From Aquimarina sp. Aq78 (lineage in GTDB: Bacteria; Bacteroidota; Bacteroidia; Flavobacteriales; Flavobacteriaceae): 64,000 nt of DNA. The notes beneath the pieces were generated by a model. The model saw only the letters and a list, made by a program, of their open reading frames with translations. It was not told where the DNA came from and made no database searches. Position 1 is the stretch's first letter; each line of letters begins with the position of its first letter. A program made the position numbers and the translations under genes. Shown here one piece after another: positions 54,508 to 61,933 of the stretch. The DNA is taken from NCBI RefSeq assembly GCF_900299525.1, contig NZ_OMKA01000029.1, positions 732,986 through 796,985 on the forward strand, given 5' to 3'.

Positions 54508-55824
54508 ATGGCACCTGTAGTTTCTGGGTTTTCTAAACTCTCTAAAGCTGATAAAATCAAATGGTTAGCAAAACACCATTTTAATGATGATCAAAATACA
54601 GTAGACACTTTAGTAACCTATTGGAATTCTGATGAGGGACTTCAACAGCTTCATGATGAATTCACCGAAAACACTATTTCTAATTATTACCTACCTTTTT
54701 CGGTAGCACCAAATTTTCTTATTAATGATAAGCGTTATACGCTACCTATGACCATCGAAGAAAGTTCTGTGGTTGCTGCAGCAAGTAAAGCTGCTAAATT
54801 TTGGCAAACACGTGGTGGTTTTAAGGCCGAAGTGTTGTCAACTATAAAAGTTGGACAGATACATTTTACATATGTCGGAAATTCTGAAAAACTGCAACAA
54901 TTTTTCTCTATAGTTAAATCCAAGCTATTAACATCTACATCCCATATAACTAAGAATATGGAAAAACGAGGTGGTGGAGTAATTGATATAGAAATTCGTG
55001 ACAAAACAACAGAAATTGATAACTATTACCAATTGCATTGCACTTTTGAGACTGTTGATGCTATGGGAGCTAATTTTATTAACTCCTGCCTGGAACAGTT
55101 TGCAAAAACAATGATTACAGAAGCAAAAGAATATCAAAGTTTTTCTACTACCGAAAAAGATATTGAGATTATTATGAGTATTCTCTCCAATTATGTTCCG
55201 CAGTGTTTGGTAAAAGCTTCTGTATCTTGCGATATAAAAGATTTACCCAGCACTCCATCGCTTTCTTCTCTACAATATGCCAAAAAATTTGTGAGAGCAG
55301 TACGCATTGCCGAAGTTGAACCTTACCGTGCAGTAACACACAACAAAGGAATCATGAATGGTATCGATGCAGTAGTATTAGCTACAGGGAATGATTTTAG
55401 AGCAATCGAAGCAGGAGCACATGCTTATGCATCAAGAAATGGAAAATATACCAGTCTTACTCACGCCGAAATACAAAATGATGTTTTCACTTTCTCTATT
55501 AAATTACCTCTTGCACTAGGTACTGTTGGTGGTTTAACTTCACTTCACCCTTTGGTAAAATTGGCATTGCAACTTCTCGAAAAACCTAATGCCAAAAAAT
55601 TAATGGAAATAACAGCTGTAGCAGGGCTTGCTCAAAATTTTGCAGCCATAAATTCATTGATTACAACAGGAATCCAACAGGGGCACATGAAAATGCACCT
55701 GATGAATATCCTTAATCAATTTAAAGCCACAGAAGACGAAAAAAAACAGCTTATAAAATATTTTGAAACAAATGCTGTTACCCATAATGAAGTAGTAACA
55801 CAGATTGAAAAACTAAGGGCTTAA
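54508..55824 (+). CDS. Class II hydroxymethylglutaryl-CoA reductase
   Basis: A 438-residue HMG-CoA reductase of the degradative-type (class II) group. Motifs include VAPNFLINDKRYTLPMTIEESSVVAAASKAA-type substrate binding (split here as PMTIEESSVVAAAS), NKGIMNGIDAVVLATGNDFRA (read as NKGIMNGIDAV and ATGNDFRAIEAGAHA) and LPLALGTVGGLTSLHP. In Flavobacteria this class is used biosynthetically to make mevalonate for isoprenoids. The following GHMP kinase gene starts at the base right after its stop codon, supporting a mevalonate-pathway role. Confidence 0.93.
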   Translation: MAPVVSGFSKLSKADKIKWLAKHHFNDDQNTVDTLVTYWNSDEGLQQLHDEFTENTISNYYLPFSVAPNFLINDKRYTLPMTIEESSVVAAASKAAKFWQTRGGFKAEVLSTIKVGQIHFTYVGNSEKLQQFFSIVKSKLLTSTSHITKNMEKRGGGVIDIEIRDKTTEIDNYYQLHCTFETVDAMGANFINSCLEQFAKTMITEAKEYQSFSTTEKDIEIIMSILSNYVPQCLVKASVSCDIKDLPSTPSLSSLQYAKKFVRAVRIAEVEPYRAVTHNKGIMNGIDAVVLATGNDFRAIEAGAHAYASRNGKYTSLTHAEIQNDVFTFSIKLPLALGTVGGLTSLHPLVKLALQLLEKPNAKKLMEITAVAGLAQNFAAINSLITTGIQQGHMKMHLMNILNQFKATEDEKKQLIKYFETNAVTHNEVVTQIEKLRA

Positions 55825-56748
55825 ATGAAAAAATCCTTTTATAGTCATGGTAAATTATTGCTTACAGCCGAATATTTGGTATTGGATGGAGCATGCGCTT
55901 TAGCTATACCAACAAAAAAAGGACAATGGTTATTAATTGAAGAAAGTGATGTTCCTCAAATTATATGGAAAAGCTTTGATGAAGAGGGAAACTGTTGGTT
56001 TGAGACTAGTTTAATCTTAGAAGGTAATACCTTTAAGTCTACTCAGGATAATATTAAAGAAAATAACATCTCTACTATTCTTATTGATATTCTTACTGCC
56101 GCAAAAGAATTAAATCCTAATTTTCTTTCCCCTGGAAAAGGATATCGTATCGAAAGCAGATTAGAGTTTCATAGACAGTGGGGACTTGGATCTTCTTCTA
56201 CATTAATTAACAACATTGCACAGTGGGCAAAAGTAGATGCATTTGCTTTACTTGAAAAAAGCTTTGGAGGTAGTGGATATGATATTGCATGTGCACAACA
56301 TGACTCTCCTATTTTATACAAACGTAATGAAGGTAACCCTACAGTAAAAACTGCTAGTTTTGACCCTCCTTTTAAAGAAAATATTTTTTTTGTCTACCTA
56401 AATCAAAAGCAGGATAGTAAAGCTTCTATTAAACACTATCAGGCATTACCTTTAAAAGATTTTGATAATGCCGAAGTAGCAATAAATAAAATTACTTCTA
56501 AAATATTGGACTGTTCTACTCTAGACGAGTTTAAGACACTAATAAATTTACACGAAGAAATTATTTCTAAAATTATTAAAACTCCCACTGTAAAGTCTAC
56601 CTTATTTCCTGATTATCCTGGTAGTATTAAAAGTCTTGGGGGTTGGGGTGGAGATTTTGTTTTGGTTACCGGAAATTCTTCAGAAATGGAATACTTTAAG
56701 AAAAAAGTATACGATACTATACTTCCCTATGATGAAATGATTTTATAA
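55825..56748 (+). CDS. GYDIA-family GHMP kinase (mevalonate-pathway kinase-like)
   Basis: A 307-residue small-molecule kinase of the GHMP superfamily. It has the ATP-binding motif WGLGSSSTL (about residues 117-125), and the eponymous GYDIA sequence in GGSGYDIACAQ. The C-terminal motif 3 is GGWGGDFVLVTG. The subfamily is regularly next to HMG-CoA reductase in Bacteroidota and is thought to phosphorylate a mevalonate-pathway intermediate; the exact step is not shown by sequence. Zero-base gap to the reductase gene indicates translational coupling. Confidence 0.9.
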   Translation: MKKSFYSHGKLLLTAEYLVLDGACALAIPTKKGQWLLIEESDVPQIIWKSFDEEGNCWFETSLILEGNTFKSTQDNIKENNISTILIDILTAAKELNPNFLSPGKGYRIESRLEFHRQWGLGSSSTLINNIAQWAKVDAFALLEKSFGGSGYDIACAQHDSPILYKRNEGNPTVKTASFDPPFKENIFFVYLNQKQDSKASIKHYQALPLKDFDNAEVAINKITSKILDCSTLDEFKTLINLHEEIISKIIKTPTVKSTLFPDYPGSIKSLGGWGGDFVLVTGNSSEMEYFKKKVYDTILPYDEMIL

Positions 56749-56760
56749 CAGTAGTTGAAA

Positions 56761-56785
56761 TACACACACCTCTATGTTGTGTGTA
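56761..56785 (+). terminator. Weak hairpin after the GHMP kinase gene
   Basis: Arms TACACACA (56761-56768) and TGTGTGTA (56778-56785) pair perfectly, 13 bases after the stop codon, followed by an AT-rich stretch without a clear T-tract. Confidence 0.45.
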
Positions 56786-56802
56786 ATTTAAAAAATTAAC
56801 AA

Positions 56803-57234
56803 TTGAAAAAAACATTCTACATATTAATCATAATTATTTCTCTTTCAAGCTGTTCATCTGAACCCTGTAAAATTGATTTTGAAAAGAACTCTGATTTATA
56901 TGAGCAGGCTCTGAATGAAATTCATAATTTGAATTTAAATATGAATAGCAATGAACCATACTATAGGCCTATTTTATCATTAACTGAATCAAATAATAAA
57001 ATTAGCACTAATATTTTTGGAGAGATTGAGTTTATAGAATGTCACGAAGACGGAACAATAATTTTTCAAGCTCCAGATTGTGATAGTCAATCTGATTTTC
57101 GAAATGTAATTTATTTTTTAGCATATTCAACCAAGGGAAAATCACATCTTGAAAAGAAAAGAAATATTGGAAATTTAAAAAACATAAAAAAGAATTGGTT
57201 TTTAGGGAAACACATTAAAACATTAGCAAATTAA
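56803..57234 (+). CDS. Small predicted lipoprotein
   Basis: A 143-residue protein starting at a TTG; no ATG or GTG lies upstream in frame that would give a better start. The N-terminus is a lipoprotein signal (LIIIISLSSCSSEP). The mature part is rich in Asn, Glu and Lys and has no motif I recognise. Base composition is even more AT-rich than its neighbours. Function unknown. Confidence 0.65.
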   Translation: MKKTFYILIIIISLSSCSSEPCKIDFEKNSDLYEQALNEIHNLNLNMNSNEPYYRPILSLTESNNKISTNIFGEIEFIECHEDGTIIFQAPDCDSQSDFRNVIYFLAYSTKGKSHLEKKRNIGNLKNIKKNWFLGKHIKTLAN

Positions 57235-57492
57235 AAACTCCACACAACAGTTCGCATGCCTATTTGCAACCTTTACTTTAAGATGTTAACAACACCATGC
57301 AAGAAGCTATCTATAAACATATCAAAAGCTGCTAAACTCCTAAATCAATAAAATTGAATATACCTTCATTAAATATCAATATAATTATCTCTTAACTGAC
57401 TTACACACCAGCAAAAAACATAAATTAATCTCTCTTTTTTATCGAGTTACAATCAGCTGATTATCAAAAAAATGTGTTAAAAAATTATTTAT

Positions 57493-57528
57493 ATTCAATT
57501 ATTCAATATATTTGTTGAATAATTGAAT
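57493..57528 (+). promoter_or_regulatory. Operator/promoter of the ArsR-rhodanese operon
   Basis: Perfect 14-bp arms ATTCAATTATTCAA (57493-57506) and TTGAATAATTGAAT (57515-57528) flank the 8-base spacer TATATTTG, itself a match to the Bacteroidota -7 element TAnnTTTG. The ATG is 5 bases downstream. Binding of the ArsR dimer here would block RNA polymerase directly. Confidence 0.8.
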
Positions 57529-57533
57529 GAATA

Positions 57534-58193
57534 ATGAATAAGCAAGAATTTAAAAACAGTATTTACCAAGAGATTGCTAATGTTGCAAAAGCTCTAGCTA
57601 ATCCCTATAGACTTCGGATCCTTAATCTTATATCTCAAGATGATTACTCTGTAGAGCAAATTGCAGATGAGATAGGAGTATCAATCGCCAACGCATCACA
57701 ACATCTACAAGTACTTAAAAAGGTGAAACTTCTTAAAACCACAAAGAATGGGCATTATGTAATTTATTCCTTATCCAACAAAAATGTGTATACTCTTTGG
57801 AATTCTCTACAGAGCTTTAGCCTACAAAACAGTCTCGAAATACAAGCAACTCTGCAAAACTTTAAACAAGAGAAATTCGCAGCAGTATCCTCTATCAACA
57901 TTGATGAAATAGTAGCAAATAATAATTTTGATGACTTATACTTTTTAGATGTTAGGCCTGAAAAAGAATTTAAAAAAGAAGCTATCGCAAATGCGAAATC
58001 TATACCCATAGAATTGCTCAAAGATAATATAACCCGGTTACCCAAAAACCAACAAATAATAGTCTATTGCAGAGGCCCCTTATGTGTTTTTGCAGATGAA
58101 GCAGTTCAATATCTACAAGAAAACGGCTATGATGCAATTCGTCTTCAGGAAGAAGTCTTAGAGTGGAAACAAAAAGGGTTACCTGTTAACTAA
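57534..58193 (+). CDS. ArsR-family regulator fused to a rhodanese domain
   Basis: A 219-residue repressor-sensor fusion. Residues 1-100 form a winged helix of the ArsR type (ALANPYRLRILNLIS and VSIANASQHLQVLKK as recognition helix). Residues about 120-219 are a rhodanese domain with the active loop CRGPLC (Cys 179, Cys 184). These are the only two Cys in the protein, so the HTH domain lacks the metal- or persulfide-sensing Cys pairs of SmtB, BigR or SqrR. I infer that the rhodanese loop senses sulfane sulfur and relieves repression. It heads an operon with a rhodanese-MBL enzyme and an MFS transporter and has a self-operator just upstream. Confidence 0.9.
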   Translation: MNKQEFKNSIYQEIANVAKALANPYRLRILNLISQDDYSVEQIADEIGVSIANASQHLQVLKKVKLLKTTKNGHYVIYSLSNKNVYTLWNSLQSFSLQNSLEIQATLQNFKQEKFAAVSSINIDEIVANNNFDDLYFLDVRPEKEFKKEAIANAKSIPIELLKDNITRLPKNQQIIVYCRGPLCVFADEAVQYLQENGYDAIRLQEEVLEWKQKGLPVN

Positions 58194-58204
58194 AAAAAAA
58201 TACG

Positions 58205-59320
58205 ATGAACTTAAAAAACACAAAAACGATCAAAGTAGCAGACCTCAGAATTTTATTAGAAAACAAGGTTCCTATTCAAATTTTAGATGTAAGACCAAAA
58301 GAAGAACGGGAAGAGTGGAAAATTCCTGAGAGTGATTTTGTAGATGCCTATACTCAACTAAAAGCAGGGGAAAAAAATCTATTTTCAGATATTAATTTTT
58401 CCAAAAATATCCCAGTTGTAACCGTTTGTAGCGCAGGAAAAACTAGTTTAATAGCCGCAGAACAACTTCAAGAGAGAGGAATAAAAGCATATTCTTTAGA
58501 AGGCGGAATGCGTGAATGGACAACCGCATGGAATACAGCACAAACAAAAGACAGCAAAGAAACAGCAATCATTCAAATTCGTAGAACAGGAAAAGGTTGC
58601 CTATCCTATATCCTAGAAAATAATGGAGAAGCAATTATCATTGATGCCTCTATAGATGCTAAGGTTTATACCAATATCGCTGAACAAAATAATTGGAAAA
58701 TAAAATATGTTATAGATACTCATATCCATGCAGACCATTTTTCGAGAGGAAAACATTTAGCAGAGAAATCCAATGCTATTTTACTACTTCCCGATCAAAA
58801 TATAGTAACGTATAAATTCGAGCCAATTACAGATGGTACTATTCTTAATTTTGGCAATGCCAAACTAGAAGCAATTCATACACCCGGACATACACATGAA
58901 AGTTATTCTTACTTGGTAAATAATGAATCCCTATTCTCTGGAGACACATTATTTACTACAGGTGTCGGAAGACCAGACTTAAAAGCTACAAAAGAAATCG
59001 CAAAGCGAAAGGCCAGTTTACTATATCAATCATTACAAATATTAGTTACACTTCAAAACTCACTTATTGTTTACCCTGGTCATATTAGTCACCCTGTTTC
59101 ATTTGATAATAACATGGTATGTAGTAGTCTCGAAGACATAAATAACAATGTGAATGTATTACAACTTAATGAAGAAGATTTTATTGATAGCCTACTGCAA
59201 AAAATTCCTGAAACTCCGCCAAATTATGAAGAAATCGTAAAGCTAAATATAAAAGGAAGTGTAAAAGGAGCAGATTTAATTGAACTGGAAGCAGGTGCAA
59301 ATCGTTGTGCCATTTCTTAA
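58205..59320 (+). CDS. Rhodanese-MBL fusion, persulfide-dioxygenase-like
   Basis: A 371-residue two-domain enzyme. The N-terminal rhodanese domain (1-110) has the active-site Cys 75 in VCSAGKTS. The metallo-beta-lactamase fold domain has THIHADH (His 173, His 175, Asp 177, His 178), TPGHTHES and PGHISHP as iron/zinc ligands and resembles ETHE1-type persulfide dioxygenases, which oxidise glutathione persulfide to sulfite. The rhodanese is at the N-terminus, whereas many known PDO-rhodanese fusions carry it at the C-terminus. Eleven bp follow the regulator gene, so they form an operon. Cytoplasmic. Confidence 0.88.
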   Translation: MNLKNTKTIKVADLRILLENKVPIQILDVRPKEEREEWKIPESDFVDAYTQLKAGEKNLFSDINFSKNIPVVTVCSAGKTSLIAAEQLQERGIKAYSLEGGMREWTTAWNTAQTKDSKETAIIQIRRTGKGCLSYILENNGEAIIIDASIDAKVYTNIAEQNNWKIKYVIDTHIHADHFSRGKHLAEKSNAILLLPDQNIVTYKFEPITDGTILNFGNAKLEAIHTPGHTHESYSYLVNNESLFSGDTLFTTGVGRPDLKATKEIAKRKASLLYQSLQILVTLQNSLIVYPGHISHPVSFDNNMVCSSLEDINNNVNVLQLNEEDFIDSLLQKIPETPPNYEEIVKLNIKGSVKGADLIELEAGANRCAIS

Positions 59321-59351
59321 TCTTCTTTTTCAACAAGTTAATTATAATCAA

Positions 59352-60554
59352 ATGGAAGAAAAAAACATACAACTAGGACTGAAAGAAAACTGGAGGCAAT
59401 TTACACTTTTGTTGATTGTAAATGCCTTTGTTGGAGGAATGGTAGGATTAGAACGTACTATACTTCCAAAACTAGCAGAAGAAGAATTCTCAATTATCGC
59501 CACCTCTACAGTATTATCATTTATAATTGTTTTTGGAGCTGTAAAAGCCTTTACCAATTATTTTACAGGAGTATTAGCAAATAGTATAGGACGTAAAAAT
59601 CTATTAATTATTGGGTGGTTAATAGCTATTCCTATTCCGTTTATTTTAATCCATGCTCAACATTGGAACTGGATTATTTTTGCCAACGTATTGTTAGGAG
59701 TTAATCAAGGATTAACCTGGTCTAGTACCGTAGTAATGAAAATCGACTTAGTAGGAGAAAAACACCGTGGATTAGCCATGGGGCTTAATGAGTCTTTTGG
59801 ATATTTTTCTATTGCTCTTGTTGCATTTACTACAGGATGGATCGCTTCTGAATATGGTTTACGCCCGTATCCATTTTATCAGGGTATTGGTTTTGTTGTA
59901 TTGGGTTTATTGATTAGCATTTTTTTTATAAAAGATACCGCAAAACACGTTGCAGCAGAAACAAAAATAAATGACATAAAACCTCTTAAAAACATTTTTT
60001 GGGGCACTACATGGAAAGACAATAATTTAGGATCTATCTCACAAGCAGGATTTATTAACAACCTAAACGATGGCATGATCTGGGGAGTACTTCCAATTAT
60101 CCTGGCCAGTAGAGATTTTGGCTTAAAAAACATCGCAATCATTGTAGCTATATATCCCGCTATATGGGGTATCGGACAATTAGTAACTGGAAAATTATCT
60201 GATCACTACAACAAAAAAATAATGTTATTTATAGGGATGGCGTTACAAGGCATAGCATTAATTTTGATGTTTTGGGCATCATCTTTTATTCAATTCCTTA
60301 TACTTTCGTCGATCTTAGGAGCGGGAACTGCCATTGTATACCCAACCTTTTTATCTGCCATCGCAAGTTTTACACACCCCAGTCAAAGAGCTCAAAGTAT
60401 AGGAGTTTTTAGATTATGGAGAGATTTAGGTTACGCTTTTGGTGCATTATTGACAATTATTATGGCTCAATTTTTTGAAGTAGATATTACAATAATTGCA
60501 ATAGGAGTATTAACTATAGTATCATCAATCATTATCAAAATAAGGATGACATAA
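59352..60554 (+). CDS. MFS transporter of the sulfur-response operon
   Basis: A 400-residue twelve-helix major facilitator. The frame is open from 59280, overlapping the previous gene, but the ATG at 59352 begins the natural N-terminus (MEEKNIQLGLKENW). The conserved loop 2-3 motif appears as GVLANSIGRKNLL. The family is uncharacterised. Its place behind a rhodanese-MBL enzyme suggests export of a sulfur oxyanion such as sulfite or thiosulfate (inference). Last gene of the operon, ended by a strong hairpin. Confidence 0.85.
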   Translation: MEEKNIQLGLKENWRQFTLLLIVNAFVGGMVGLERTILPKLAEEEFSIIATSTVLSFIIVFGAVKAFTNYFTGVLANSIGRKNLLIIGWLIAIPIPFILIHAQHWNWIIFANVLLGVNQGLTWSSTVVMKIDLVGEKHRGLAMGLNESFGYFSIALVAFTTGWIASEYGLRPYPFYQGIGFVVLGLLISIFFIKDTAKHVAAETKINDIKPLKNIFWGTTWKDNNLGSISQAGFINNLNDGMIWGVLPIILASRDFGLKNIAIIVAIYPAIWGIGQLVTGKLSDHYNKKIMLFIGMALQGIALILMFWASSFIQFLILSSILGAGTAIVYPTFLSAIASFTHPSQRAQSIGVFRLWRDLGYAFGALLTIIMAQFFEVDITIIAIGVLTIVSSIIIKIRMT

Positions 60555-60581
60555 CTTACAGATTTCTATTTTAAATTTCCA

Positions 60582-60625
60582 AAAACAAAAGCGCCTCAAC
60601 TATATAGCTGAGGCGCTTTTGTTTT
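60582..60625. terminator. Bidirectional terminator between MFS and odhB genes
   Basis: Perfect 17-bp stem (60582-60598 with 60609-60625), core AAAAGCGCCTCA, and a 10-base loop. A-tract on one side and T-tract on the other serve the two convergent genes. Confidence 0.92.
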
Positions 60626-60643
60626 ATACTAAAAAATGCTTTA

Positions 60644-61864
60644 TTATAACTCTAAAGCTTTAGTCACATTATTATCCATTAGTAATTCTTCTGGGTTCTC
60701 TAATGCTTCTTTTACCGCTACAAGGAATCCTACAGATTCTTTACCATCTATAATTCTATGATCATAAGATAATGCCACATACATGATAGGTGCTACTACA
60801 ATTTGTCCATCTCTTACAATTGGACGCTCTACAATATTATGCATCCCTAAGATAGCACTCTGTGGAGGATTAATAATTGGTGTAGATAACATACTACCAA
60901 AAACTCCACCATTAGTAATAGTAAAAGTTCCTCCTGTCATTTCATCAACAGTAATCTGACCATCACGTGCTCGAATTGCTAATCGTTTCACTTCTGATTC
61001 TACTCCTCTGAAACTTAGATTTTCTGCATTACGAATCACAGGTACCATTAGCCCTTTAGGGCCAGAAACCGCAATACTAATATCCTGAAAATCAAAAGAA
61101 ATCATTTCTTTACCATCGATCATCGAGTTTACAGATGGGTACATTTTTAATGCTCGTACACATGCAAGAGTAAAGAAAGACATGAATCCTAAACTTACTC
61201 CATGTTTACTTTTAAATGTTTCTTTATACTGACTACGAAGGTTAAAAATAGGTTGCATATCTACTTCGTTAAACGTGGTTAGCATAGCTGTTTCATTTTT
61301 AACTGAAACCAAACGTTCTGCTACTTTACGACGAAGCATTGATAATTTATGACGCGACTCTCCCCTACTTCCTAGTCCAGGAGTTCCCAATGCTGGTTTT
61401 GCATCTAATGCATCAGCTTTAGTAATACGCCCGTCTCTGCCTGTTCCTTTTACCTGACTAGCATCTATACCTTTCTCGGTAAGTACTTTTTTAGCTGCAG
61501 GAGAAGCGGTTCCTGTAGCATATGTTTCTGTCTTAGCAGGAGCTGCAGGAGTTTCTTCTTTTTTCTCCTCTACTTTTGGAGTTTCTTTAGCAGGAGTTGA
61601 TTTAGCAGTACTACCTTCGGGTTTGGCCGCTTCTGTATCAATAAGACACACTACTTGACCTACTGCTACCGCATCACCTTCTTCTGCCATAAGTGTGATA
61701 ACTCCACTTACCTCAGCGGGTAATTCTAAGGTTGCTTTATCACTGTCTACTTCGGCAATTGCCTGATCTTTTTCGACATAATCACCAGTCTCAACAAGCC
61801 ATTGAGCTATTTCTACTTCTGTAATAGATTCTCCCGGTGATGGGACTTTCATTTCTAAAGCCAT
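60644..61864 (-). CDS. odhB: 2-oxoglutarate dehydrogenase E2, dihydrolipoyl succinyltransferase
   Basis: A 406-residue E2 of the TCA-cycle 2-oxoglutarate dehydrogenase complex. An N-terminal lipoyl domain has the modified Lys in EVDSDKATLELPAE, a Pro/Ala/Lys-rich linker follows, then the E3-binding domain (ASPAAKKVLTEKGID) and the catalytic domain with YDHRIIDGKESVGFL. It transfers succinyl to CoA. It is 69 bp downstream of odhA on the same strand. Confidence 0.96.
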   Translation of the reverse strand: MALEMKVPSPGESITEVEIAQWLVETGDYVEKDQAIAEVDSDKATLELPAEVSGVITLMAEEGDAVAVGQVVCLIDTEAAKPEGSTAKSTPAKETPKVEEKKEETPAAPAKTETYATGTASPAAKKVLTEKGIDASQVKGTGRDGRITKADALDAKPALGTPGLGSRGESRHKLSMLRRKVAERLVSVKNETAMLTTFNEVDMQPIFNLRSQYKETFKSKHGVSLGFMSFFTLACVRALKMYPSVNSMIDGKEMISFDFQDISIAVSGPKGLMVPVIRNAENLSFRGVESEVKRLAIRARDGQITVDEMTGGTFTITNGGVFGSMLSTPIINPPQSAILGMHNIVERPIVRDGQIVVAPIMYVALSYDHRIIDGKESVGFLVAVKEALENPEELLMDNNVTKALEL

Positions 61865-61933
61865 AATTCTGAATTTATCCTTTGTATAATTTCCTTCGGA
61901 AATTTTTAACTATACTTACTTATTTACTAAATT

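Noticed and set aside
56761..56785. ACACAC/GTGTGT hairpin as an ancestral copy of the peptide-leader hairpin
   Set aside because: Stem sequence, loop and context differ; the similarity is limited to simple CA repeats.
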